A stretch of 64,000 nucleotides of DNA from JAAYAO01 sp051133435 (GTDB lineage: Bacteria > Actinomycetota > Actinomycetes > Propionibacteriales > Propionibacteriaceae): the NCBI RefSeq assembly GCF_051133435.1, contig NZ_JBPGNY010000003.1:372001-436000 (forward strand). Reading direction: 5' to 3'. This document shows positions 50,220 through 57,975 of the stretch, one piece after another. The position numbers were made by a program, and so were the translations under genes. Below the pieces are notes generated by a model. It had not been told where the DNA came from. It saw nothing but the letters and a program-made list of their open reading frames with translations, and did not search any database. How positions within the stretch are numbered: the stretch's first letter is position 1; each line of letters starts with the position of its first letter.

Positions 50220-52265
50220 ATGCGCCAGCCTTTGAATGCTGATTCAGACACAGCGGGCAACGAGACTTCGCAACCCACGCGGTCCATCGGCGTAAAGCTG
50301 GTTCGCGGGCCGTTCATCTCCCTGTCACACCACCCAATGCACGTGGACGACGAAGGCGCGCTCAAACGTCTGTGCAAGCGCCTGAAGAAGAAGGAGCCTG
50401 AAGGCTTACTGGCTGCGGACCTCTTCGCCGGCGGTGGTGGGTTGAGTTTGGGGCTGAGCCAAGCAGGCATCAACGTTGTACTCGGCGTGGATCATTACCG
50501 AGAAGCCGTCGAGACCCACGCACACCATTTTCCCGGCCTGAGTGTGGACTGGGACTTGGCCGACGTCGCGGTCATCGAACGCATCGCCTCTCTGATGACC
50601 GACTGTGGCATAGACGTGCTGTGCGGCGGCCCGCCCTGCCAGCCCTTCTCCAAGGCAGGTCGCTCGAAAATTCGTCACCGAGTTCGGACCGGGCAACGAG
50701 ACCCCAATGACGAACGACGCGACCTGTGGCGTTCCTTCATGGAGATCGTCCGCCTGGCCCGGCCGAAAGCGGTCATTATGGAGAACGTTCCGGATATGGC
50801 CTTGGACCGAGAGATGTTCATCTTCCGGTCCATCGTGCAGGACTTCGAAACGGCCGGGTACTCGGTGTACAGCCGGATTATCGATACATCGGATTACGGC
50901 GTTCCCCAGTTTCGACAGCGCCTCATCATCGTTGCGATGGCCGATGGCAACAGCTTCACATGGCCGACGAGAGTGACACAGCAGGTAACGCTCTGGAACG
51001 CGATCGGCGATATGCCACCCGTCGAAGGTGGTTGGCGACCGGACGGTGGTCAGGACGGCTGGGCCGAATACGACGGTCCTGTCACGACGTTCCAGCATCA
51101 GATGCGGGAAGGCGTGGCACCCCGGGATCGGAGGAAGCTGTTCGACCACATCACCCGACCGGTCAGAGAAGACGACGCACGCGCCTTCGAGATGATGGAC
51201 TCGAATACCAAATACTCGGATCTACCCGACGAACTCAAGCGATATCGCGACGACATCTTCACCGACAAATACAAGCGCCTGGATGAGCACGACCTGTCGC
51301 GGACCATCACCGCCCACATCGCCAAGGACGGGTACGGCTATATCCATCCACGCCAGCCCCGAACTTTGACAGTCCGCGAGGCAGCTCGCATCCAGACTTT
51401 CCCCGACTGGTACCGCTTCTCGGGTGGGCCCTCCGCTGCCTTCAAACAGATCGGTAACGCAGTTCCTCCTGCTCTGGGACGACACCTGGCGACGGCAGTG
51501 GTCCACGCGTTGGAGGCTCCCCAGCTCGAAACCCGTCAGACCTCGGACGTGGCGAAACGGCTCGCAGATTGGTTCGATTCCCTTCCTCAGTTGGTCCGGC
51601 CCTGGTTCCGCGGTGCGACCCGCTGGCAGGTCGTAGTGGCAGAAATGCTGCTTTCCCGGACCGGGCGGCGAGACACCGGTTTTGCTTGGTCAATCATTGA
51701 GCGGTGGGCGGCACCCGCCGACACGTTGGCGGAAGCGACATACTTCGGGTCGCTGGCCCGGATTGTGGGGAGCCATAGCCAAGGCAAGCGGGTGATCAAG
51801 CTCGCCGAGGACCTGCGGGACACACCCGAGCGCTTGGACGACGACACCCGAATCGCTGACATCCATGGTTTGTCCCGCCGAACTGCCGAGATGTGCGTCC
51901 TGACCGTCCCGCCGTCCGACGAGGTGGAGGGTGAGCAGCCCATTCTCGCGATCCAGGCAGCCTTGCGGGTCGCAGCCCGCTTCACCGGTCAGCCTGTTGA
52001 TCGACAGAACAAGCTCACGGACGGACGCATCGCGCTGGCTCGCATGATCGGTGCCGGAGGAAACGCGCGCTCCGCTCAACTCGGTCTTCTCGAACTGGGG
52101 ATGTCACTGTGCCGTGTGGAAGATCCCCTTTGCACGCTGTGCCCGCTGTTCAATGATTGCCCGGAGGCTCAGAAACCCAGTGGCCCACAAAGTGAACTGC
52201 TGACCTTATTGGTCAAAGACGGTCAAGGCCCAAGCGCCGAGCAACACCGGGGGCCTCGTCCTTGA
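50220..52265 (+). CDS. C5-cytosine DNA methyltransferase fused to a MutY/MIG-like HhH-GPD [4Fe-4S] domain
   Basis: The product has 681 residues. Methylase motifs are I (ADLFAGGGGLSLGL, 66-79), IV (GGPPCQPFS, nucleophile Cys140), VI (MENVP), VIII (QFRQRL) and X (FKQIGNAVPP). The target recognition region lies near 270-370. Residues about 430-660 are a DNA glycosylase fold: VAEMLLSRTG resembles the MutY/MIG helix with the catalytic Glu, the hairpin is DIHGLSRRTAE (near 545-555), and the cluster ligands are Cys631-x6-Cys638-x2-Cys641-x5-Cys647. The usual catalytic Asp appears replaced (PILA where MutY has PILD). The domain may repair or simply recognise deaminated methylcytosine (T:G), as MIG does next to M.MthTI. 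It overlaps the convergent MORC-like gene by 53 bases. Confidence 0.9.
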   Translation: MRQPLNADSDTAGNETSQPTRSIGVKLVRGPFISLSHHPMHVDDEGALKRLCKRLKKKEPEGLLAADLFAGGGGLSLGLSQAGINVVLGVDHYREAVETHAHHFPGLSVDWDLADVAVIERIASLMTDCGIDVLCGGPPCQPFSKAGRSKIRHRVRTGQRDPNDERRDLWRSFMEIVRLARPKAVIMENVPDMALDREMFIFRSIVQDFETAGYSVYSRIIDTSDYGVPQFRQRLIIVAMADGNSFTWPTRVTQQVTLWNAIGDMPPVEGGWRPDGGQDGWAEYDGPVTTFQHQMREGVAPRDRRKLFDHITRPVREDDARAFEMMDSNTKYSDLPDELKRYRDDIFTDKYKRLDEHDLSRTITAHIAKDGYGYIHPRQPRTLTVREAARIQTFPDWYRFSGGPSAAFKQIGNAVPPALGRHLATAVVHALEAPQLETRQTSDVAKRLADWFDSLPQLVRPWFRGATRWQVVVAEMLLSRTGRRDTGFAWSIIERWAAPADTLAEATYFGSLARIVGSHSQGKRVIKLAEDLRDTPERLDDDTRIADIHGLSRRTAEMCVLTVPPSDEVEGEQPILAIQAALRVAARFTGQPVDRQNKLTDGRIALARMIGAGGNARSAQLGLLELGMSLCRVEDPLCTLCPLFNDCPEAQKPSGPQSELLTLLVKDGQGPSAEQHRGPRP

Positions 52266-53484
52266 GGACGTGCGCAATCTGAGCCAAGGAATCGTAATGG
52301 CCACCCTTCACCGCCGCCGCCAGTAGTGCCAGCGCAGCGGATTCGTCCGTAGTGGCTTCCCTGGCAGGTGAGGACGCCCGACCGCCACGTCCAGGCGAAT
52401 TGCGACGGTACCGCTCATTGGCTACCTGACAGATCTCGTGCAGCGGCTTCTCGAGCCGACGCTTCAGCGACACGGGAACACTGACCCTCATCTTGGCGAC
52501 GTTGATCCCGAATACAGAGTCCAAGTCGGTCGAGAAATCCAGGCTGCACCTGGCAAGCTTCGTGTGCTCGTCGATGGCGCGGATGCCGGCCCAGCCGCCC
52601 CATTGCACGAGGCGGTTCGCGCGATAGATGTAAATGCCTTGCTGACGATTCCACTTCAACGGACCGCCCATTCGTTCGAACTCGGCCGCAGAGCCGAAGG
52701 AGCTTCGGGCAGGCAGGATCCAACGGCGCAAACCGACCGTCCCGGATTGGTTGTCCTCTTGGATGTCGAAGGTCAACGGATCCAGCTCAAGCGTCTCGCT
52801 TTCACCGGTCGCAAACGGATCCCAAGGTTCGATGGGCACCTGATCAATGGTGATCGCGACCCGTCGTCCGGCACTACCGTCGATGAACCGCTGGAAGACC
52901 AGTTCCAAGTGCTCCTTGGCCTTCGCCTTCAGCATCTCAACCCGTCGAACAGCCCACGCACCTTCCTTGTAGCGTCCCGCGAAGGCTCGGTCCAGCTTCT
53001 CCCAGACCACAATCGTGCCGGCACTATCGGCTAAGCGACCCAACGCCTCCTCAACAGCCGGAGTGCGGCCCGGATCAACGATCAGCCACTCGTCCCACTT
53101 ATCGATGATGTCCAAGTCGAGCTGGCGGGCATGCGGGGTGCCGAGGCGTGAATCACGAGTAACAACTGTCAGAGATCGGCATTGGGACAACGAAGCGGTC
53201 TTCAGCCCCAAGCCATAGCGGCCCAAGTCGCCTACCGAGTAGTCGCGACGACTACCGAAGCGCAGAGCCTCGTTCAGGTTGTTGCGCGTCATTCCAGAGC
53301 CGTCGTCGGAGATCACGACTCTTGGTGGGTCGGCGTTGAAAGAGATGTCCACGTTGGCAGCGCCCGCAGCAATACTGTTGTCGACCACGTCGGCAACAGC
53401 GGTTGAAAAGTCGTACCCGATGTCCCGGAGCGAAGTGGCCAGCCGCGCTGCCGACGGGGTCACGGTGTACTGCCGCGTCGCCAT
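52213..53484 (-). CDS. MORC/MutL-like GHKL ATPase (ATP-binding protein of the island)
   Basis: The product has 423 residues with a good ribosome binding site (AAGGAGAACACC). The Bergerat motifs are N36 (ADVVDNSIAAGA), Asp60 (ISDDGSGM) and the G2 loop GRYGLGLK (88-95). A DUF-like middle and a helical tail (RYRRNSPGRGG...) follow. Proteins of this type occur in predicted restriction-modification operons with Z1 and methylase genes, where they are thought to dimerise around DNA when ATP binds. It is the only minus-strand gene of the island, with its 3' end inside the methylase gene. Confidence 0.88.
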   Translation of the reverse strand: MATRQYTVTPSAARLATSLRDIGYDFSTAVADVVDNSIAAGAANVDISFNADPPRVVISDDGSGMTRNNLNEALRFGSRRDYSVGDLGRYGLGLKTASLSQCRSLTVVTRDSRLGTPHARQLDLDIIDKWDEWLIVDPGRTPAVEEALGRLADSAGTIVVWEKLDRAFAGRYKEGAWAVRRVEMLKAKAKEHLELVFQRFIDGSAGRRVAITIDQVPIEPWDPFATGESETLELDPLTFDIQEDNQSGTVGLRRWILPARSSFGSAAEFERMGGPLKWNRQQGIYIYRANRLVQWGGWAGIRAIDEHTKLARCSLDFSTDLDSVFGINVAKMRVSVPVSLKRRLEKPLHEICQVANERYRRNSPGRGGRASSPAREATTDESAALALLAAAVKGGHYDSLAQIAHVLKDEAPGVARRLGLDRL

Positions 53485-53514
53485 GGTGTTCTCCTTGCTG
53501 AGTTCTTACCTACA

Positions 53515-53532
53515 CCCCCTTTTACCAGGGGG
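53515..53532 (-). terminator. hairpin between the 81-residue gene and the MORC-like gene
   Basis: CCCCCT pairs with AGGGGG across TTTACC, 47 bases beyond the stop of the upstream minus-strand gene and 30 bases before the MORC-like start codon. It may separate the two transcripts. Confidence 0.5.
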
Positions 53533-53579
53533 CACCGTCAAAAGCGCGCTCTGACACGGCCGAGGCCGAATGGATCACC

Positions 53580-53825
53580 TTAGGGGCTGGACAAGTTAGG
53601 GAAAACAGCATGGATGATCCTCACCAGCTCAGCTGCGCAACTCTCGTCCAGTTGCATCGACTGACTGCTCTTGGGACGCCTGGAGCGCGCGTCCGAGCCG
53701 AAAGTGGTGAGATGCAAGTACTTCGTGCCATCGCCCCCGGTCACCACTTGGTGATAACACGTGACAGCGGTCGGGTGAACTTTGACGTTCTGCTTCCCTT
53801 TCGCATAGTCCTTCAGGCGCGCCAT
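53580..53825 (-). CDS. small conserved-looking hypothetical protein (81 residues)
   Basis: From ATG 53825 the protein reads MARLKDYAKGKQNVKVHPTAV... and ends ELVRIIHAVFPNLSSP. It is basic at the start, with a beta-rich middle (YHQVVTGGDGTKYLHLTTFG) and a helical end. No known domain is recognised. A GGAAA segment precedes the ATG. The longer open frame upstream lacks support. Function unknown. Confidence 0.65.
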   Translation of the reverse strand: MARLKDYAKGKQNVKVHPTAVTCYHQVVTGGDGTKYLHLTTFGSDARSRRPKSSQSMQLDESCAAELVRIIHAVFPNLSSP

Positions 53826-53939
53826 GGCGTTTCCAATCGCAAGCTGTGGTTCCCGGCACGGTACAGGCTTCCAAGTAAGAGGGGTTGAAGGCTCACTGGA
53901 AACCCCAAGCCGACATGGTGTTGCAACGAGATGTGCCAC

Positions 53940-54194
53940 CTACCCGATCGAGTCGATCACGTTCTTGGCCTCCATCAGCCCCGCCCCGGTTCGTTCGCGA
54001 TATGCCTTGATGGCCTCGATCTTCTTGCCGCGCGCCACGAGATCGTGTTCCTTGGCTGAGATGCCCATCGGCTGAGCCCATTCCACAGCGACGCCGGACT
54101 TGTTGGCCAGCATCTCCACCACGGATTCCAGGTGGGCAATCCTGCGCTCGAGCTTGTCGATGCGTTCGGTGTCGCCGCTCTTGAGCCAGCCCAT
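53940..54194 (-). CDS. ribosomal protein L7/L12 C-terminal-domain-like miniprotein
   Basis: The product has 84 residues with a clear ribosome binding site (GAAGGAG). An N-terminal coiled-coil-like helix (ERIDKLERRIAHLESVVEML) is followed by KKIEAIKAYRERTGAGLMEAKNVIDSIG, which copies the factor-binding helix pair of bL12 (KKxEVIKxVRExTGLGLKEAKDLVD). It lacks the bL12 dimerisation domain and hinge. It may bind translation factors or another ribosomal contact; the function is not established. Confidence 0.75.
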   Translation of the reverse strand: MGWLKSGDTERIDKLERRIAHLESVVEMLANKSGVAVEWAQPMGISAKEHDLVARGKKIEAIKAYRERTGAGLMEAKNVIDSIG

Positions 54195-54425
54195 GCCTAC
54201 TCCTTCATCACTGACCAGACAGGTGCCTTCAAGCTAGTACGTATTGAACGACCCCGCAGTAGGCCTGGCCGTTGAGGGATTGAGGTCACCGCTGGTGAAA
54301 CGTCAACTTGGCGCTGACTGTGGATAAGGGCTCTTCGGGCACGGGCTTTCCACAATTCTGTCGCACACCCTCCGAATGGCACCTCGGCCGTGCCAGAGTG
54401 ACATTCGTCGAACGGGGGTGAGTCC
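54195..54425. other. 231-base intergenic region with two DnaA-box-like sites
   Basis: This is the divergent gap between the L7/L12-like gene and the lipoprotein gene. TGTGGATAA (54319-54327; TTATCCACA on the minus strand) is a perfect DnaA box, and TTTCCACAA (54347-54355) is one mismatch from TTATCCACA-type sites. A ribosome binding site (GGGGGTGAG) precedes the lipoprotein start. Only two boxes occur, so this is not an origin. Confidence 0.4.
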
Positions 54426-54992
54426 ATGAAACGACGGAGTGTCTGGGCGATCACGATGATCAGCGTGATGGCTTTTGTCGGCTGCGCCGGCGCTGGTGCT
54501 GATACTCCGACACCCACACCGACTTCGACGCCATCAGCCTCTGACAAGCCGTCCGCGACGCCGACCCCAACACCGACTCCGGAGAGTGAAGAAGAGCGGG
54601 CTGCAACGGATGCCATCGACACGTACAAGGCGTTCATCCATGCAGCTCACGCCTTCTTGAATGATCCAGACAATCAGTCCGTCGAAGATGCGCTCGTGCT
54701 CACAACGGACGACGGCTCCGCACGGTCCGGACTACTGGCCGAGGCCTCCCAAATCGAGGAGTCTGGATTTGAGTTCGAAGGAGTTCCAACCATCAAGCGT
54801 GCGGCGCCCACCTCTATCGATGTCGAAGCTGGCGTGGTCATTTTATCGGCTTGCGTAGATGTTCGAGCCTTGCGAGTTAATGGCGAGGCTGCGCCTGATC
54901 GTCCTGATTTCTTTATCGAGAGTCCAGAACTCCATAGGGTGAACGGTCGCTGGCTAGTGCACAAGATCGACGGGGAACCGGGATCATGCTGA
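54426..54992 (+). CDS. lipoprotein with Thr/Pro-rich linker
   Basis: The product has 188 residues. The signal peptide has a lipobox-like AFVGC (Cys20), followed by a TPTPTPTSTPSASD-type linker and a compact domain from about residue 60. The domain pattern (DAIDTYKAFIHAAHAFLND...ELHRVNGRWLVHKIDG) recalls NTF2-like or low-molecular-weight lipoproteins in actinobacteria. It ends inside the start of the next gene (7-base overlap), so the pair is co-translated. Function unknown. Confidence 0.75.
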   Translation: MKRRSVWAITMISVMAFVGCAGAGADTPTPTPTSTPSASDKPSATPTPTPTPESEEERAATDAIDTYKAFIHAAHAFLNDPDNQSVEDALVLTTDDGSARSGLLAEASQIEESGFEFEGVPTIKRAAPTSIDVEAGVVILSACVDVRALRVNGEAAPDRPDFFIESPELHRVNGRWLVHKIDGEPGSC

Positions 54993-55861
54993 AGACCGTC
55001 GTCGTAATGATCGCCTCGTCACTTATGGCGTTGCCCATCATGTCGCCGCTATCAAATCCGTACCGTACCGGCAGTTGCGATCACATGAGTTCCTCTCGCT
55101 ACGGAAAGACCATCCGTTGCGAGCACAGCGCTCCCTCGACCACAACCACAACGCGCGACAGCAGCCGCCGTCCGGCCAGTACATCGACCGCACCACGCAT
55201 CGGCCGGCCTTCATTCGGCCCGGGCCCGGCCGCAATCAAAGCGGTCTTCGACCAGGTGGTCTGCGTGGGGCACGGCGCAGTCGACGGACGCGAAGGCCGC
55301 CTCTGCGGCGTCGAGGGCAAGCCCGCTGCCGGCGGCCGTCCGGTTGATCGCGCCCGTCCCGCCGCTCCGACGATCACCTCTCATGAGGCAGCCCGGCGAG
55401 CCGTGGCCACACTCGACCTGAAAGTGCCCGAACCGCATCTCGGCCCCACCCCCGACGATCTCGAATGGGGCTTCGTCCCGGTCGGGTATCCGGTCTGGTT
55501 GTGGACCACCGGCGGGTCCACGTCCACCAGCCAGGTCACGACCACGGTCGAAGGCATCACCGTCTCCATCCGCCACGACCCGCCGGTACTGACCTGGTCG
55601 ATGGGTGACGGCACCCCATCGTTCAGTTGTCCCAGTGACGCGCCTCGTTACCAGCCACCCGCAGACGGTGTGGTCACCGAGCCGACCACCTGCGGCCACC
55701 GATTCACCAAGCTCGGCCGTTACACCCCGACGGTCACGGCCACCTGGACGATCCACTGGCAGGCCGGCCCCGATTCGGGCACGTTCACCGAAACACTGAC
55801 CCGGTCCATGAACGAGATTCCCGTGGGCGAATTGCAGTCGGTGGTCACCCGCCGCGGCTGA
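54986..55861 (+). CDS. secreted PKD-like domain protein
   Basis: The product has 291 residues. A signal-peptide-like start (MLKTVVVMIASSLMALPIMS) precedes a long low-complexity Ser/Thr/Arg part. The C-terminal half has a PKD-like immunoglobulin segment (VSIRHDPPVLTWSMGDGTPSF ... CGHRFTKLGRYTPTVTATWTI). Two or more Cys pairs suggest an exported protein. Lipoprotein plus PKD protein pairs are common in actinobacteria and probably act in the envelope; the role is unknown. It converges on the acyltransferase gene. Confidence 0.7.
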   Translation: MLKTVVVMIASSLMALPIMSPLSNPYRTGSCDHMSSSRYGKTIRCEHSAPSTTTTTRDSSRRPASTSTAPRIGRPSFGPGPAAIKAVFDQVVCVGHGAVDGREGRLCGVEGKPAAGGRPVDRARPAAPTITSHEAARRAVATLDLKVPEPHLGPTPDDLEWGFVPVGYPVWLWTTGGSTSTSQVTTTVEGITVSIRHDPPVLTWSMGDGTPSFSCPSDAPRYQPPADGVVTEPTTCGHRFTKLGRYTPTVTATWTIHWQAGPDSGTFTETLTRSMNEIPVGELQSVVTRRG

Positions 55862-55879
55862 CGGCGGCGCCACCCCGGC

Positions 55880-56965
55880 TCACCAGAAGACCGAGCGGCG
55901 TTCTTCGAGCAGGTCGTGCAGGGTGCGCTGGATCGTATGGCGCACCTGATCGGTGAGCCGCAACACGGTGGCGGGATCGTCCTCGAAGCCCTGCAGAACC
56001 TCGGTGTAGATCGGCTCGCCGAACTTGATCGACCACTTCGACGGCAGCGGCACCGCACCCAGCACCCCCAGCCAGGGGAAGGTCGGGGTCACCGGGAAAT
56101 ACGGCAGATCGAACACCCTGGCGATCGCGGGCACCTGGCTGAGCATCGGGTAGATCTCTTCCGACCCGACGATCGACACCGGCACGATCGGCACCCCGGC
56201 CTTCAAAGCGGTGGAGACGAATCCACCCCGACCGAAACGCTGCAGGCGATACCGCTCGGCATACAACTTGCCCAGGCCCTTGAAGCCCTCGGGGAAGGCC
56301 GCGACCAGGTGGCCCTCCGACAACAGCCGCAGCGCGTCCTCCTGGCAGGCGTAGGTCGAACCGGTGCGGCGGGCGAACTCGGCGATGAACGGCGTCCGAA
56401 AGGCCAGATCGGCGGCCAGCGGCCGGACCCATCGATCGGCCTCGTCGTGCACCAGGGTCTGCAGCACCAGAGAGTCCCAGGGCAGCGCGCCGGCGTGGTT
56501 CGACACCAGCAGCGCCGGGCCGTCGGGCAAGTTTTCGATGCCGGTGGCCTCGACCCGGAACCACTGCCGGACGATGGGGCGCATCATCGGCAGGAAGACC
56601 CGTTCGGCGTATTCGGGGTCGAACCCGAACTCGTCCACGGCATACTCGCCCAGCCAGCGGTTGCGGGCGAACTCGATCGTCGCCTCGGGCCCGTCCTGCC
56701 AGTCGACGCCGAACCGTTCCGCGAGCCGCACCAGTCCGGCGATCGGGTCGTCCAGCCAGCCGCGAAGATCGTCGGGCGAGATTTGGCGCAGATTGTCCAG
56801 CAGCGCCCCGGCCGATTGCAGGGTCTCGACCAGCAGGCCGGCCACGTCGGGCATCGGAGGACCGTCGGTGGGAGCCGAACCGGTGAACGAGGGCTCGTCC
56901 TGGGCCGCGGCGTCGGGCTCGGGCCCGACCTCATCGCGGTGGTCGTCGAACTCGGCGGCGCTCAT
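55880..56965 (-). CDS. 1-acyl-glycerol-phosphate acyltransferase-like protein (PlsC family)
   Basis: The product has 361 residues. The N-terminal 110 residues are an unconserved-looking acidic region. The acyltransferase motifs are VSNHAGALPWDSLV (His with Asp), FPEGFKGLGK and PIVPVSIVGSEEIYP. It is orthologous by position to Rv0502 (after galE2). It probably acylates a lipid at the cytoplasmic face; the substrate is unproven. It overlaps the epimerase stop (ATGA). Confidence 0.88.
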   Translation of the reverse strand: MSAAEFDDHRDEVGPEPDAAAQDEPSFTGSAPTDGPPMPDVAGLLVETLQSAGALLDNLRQISPDDLRGWLDDPIAGLVRLAERFGVDWQDGPEATIEFARNRWLGEYAVDEFGFDPEYAERVFLPMMRPIVRQWFRVEATGIENLPDGPALLVSNHAGALPWDSLVLQTLVHDEADRWVRPLAADLAFRTPFIAEFARRTGSTYACQEDALRLLSEGHLVAAFPEGFKGLGKLYAERYRLQRFGRGGFVSTALKAGVPIVPVSIVGSEEIYPMLSQVPAIARVFDLPYFPVTPTFPWLGVLGAVPLPSKWSIKFGEPIYTEVLQGFEDDPATVLRLTDQVRHTIQRTLHDLLEERRSVFW

Positions 56966-57960
56966 CGCTCATCTCCGGTGAACTTGGCCAACCCGGCCAG
57001 TACTCCGTCCAGCCGGTCGGCCGACCACAGCCCCGGACGGACGAAGGCGGCGAACTCCTCCACCGCCCGCCGGCTGGAGGTGCGGGCCGTCCAACCGGTC
57101 GCCTCGGTCAACCGGGACGAATCGACCACCCGGCCATAGGCGAGCTCGTCGAAATCGCGGCCCGGAATCGGTTGCTTCAAGGTGCGGGCCACCACGGGCG
57201 CCAACGGTTTGGGCACCGGCAGCGGCGGACGTCCGACCAGACGCAACACCAGCGACAACGGCAACACATCGGGGGCGGCGGCATTGAACACCCCGGACTC
57301 CCCGGTCGCCACAACCGCTTCCACCGCAGCCACGGCGTCGGCCGGATGCAGGAACTGCACTCTGGCGTCGAAGCCCGCCAACCGGATCACGGCCCGCTGG
57401 GACAGGAATCGCGACCAGACCGTGTCGACTCCCGACCCCATCAGGGCACCCAGGCGCAGCACGGTCACCGCCATCTCGGGATGACGGCGGGCCAATCCGG
57501 CCACGGCTGTTTCCACCTCGATCAGGTGGCGTCGGGCCCCATCGGTGGGCCGTGAATCCATTGGCACCGATTCGGTCAGGTAGGTGACCTGGGAGGCGGA
57601 GGCGGAGTAGACCGACACCGAGGACAACATCACGAACTGCTCGATACCGGCCTGTTCGACCGCCGAGATCAGGTTCAAGGTGCCCATCACGGCCAGTTCC
57701 TTGGCCGTGGCCGGCAGGTTCGCGGGCAGATCGGGCCCCGCGGTGGAGGCATGATGAATCACCGTGGTCGGGTTCAGCCGACGCACGGTCTCAGTCAGTG
57801 CCGGGCTGCGCAGATCTGCGCGAATGAAAGTACCGCGCCCCAGATCACGGCGAGGCGCGGTGACGTCGATACCGACGACTTCATGGGTGGCTGACAGGGC
57901 CCGGGCGCAGCGAGCTGCCACATCCCGAGATACGCCGGTGACCAGGACCACCCCTGTCAT
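56962..57960 (-). CDS. NAD-dependent epimerase/dehydratase family protein
   Basis: The product has 332 residues, an extended SDR with an N-terminal Rossmann fold (VLVTGVSRDVAARCARAL; a variant of TGxxGxxG). Other parts are TVIHHASTAG and a surface resembling galE2-like proteins. The usual YxxxK pair is not clear: the region MLSSVSVYSASASQVTYLTES has a Tyr but no obvious +4 Lys, so catalysis may be altered. It is located as Rv0501, between bS22 and the acyltransferase. Confidence 0.82.
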   Translation of the reverse strand: MTGVVLVTGVSRDVAARCARALSATHEVVGIDVTAPRRDLGRGTFIRADLRSPALTETVRRLNPTTVIHHASTAGPDLPANLPATAKELAVMGTLNLISAVEQAGIEQFVMLSSVSVYSASASQVTYLTESVPMDSRPTDGARRHLIEVETAVAGLARRHPEMAVTVLRLGALMGSGVDTVWSRFLSQRAVIRLAGFDARVQFLHPADAVAAVEAVVATGESGVFNAAAPDVLPLSLVLRLVGRPPLPVPKPLAPVVARTLKQPIPGRDFDELAYGRVVDSSRLTEATGWTARTSSRRAVEEFAAFVRPGLWSADRLDGVLAGLAKFTGDER

Positions 57961-57975
57961 CGCCGGCCCCCGGGC

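Noticed and set aside
42950..53580. Attachment sites, integrase or tRNA marking the island as an integrative element or prophage
   Set aside because: No integrase, tRNA, phage structural gene or matching direct repeats at the edges could be seen by eye.
54319..54355. Two DnaA-box-like sequences suggesting an origin
   Set aside because: Only one perfect and one imperfect box, with no dnaA, dnaN or AT-rich unwinding region.
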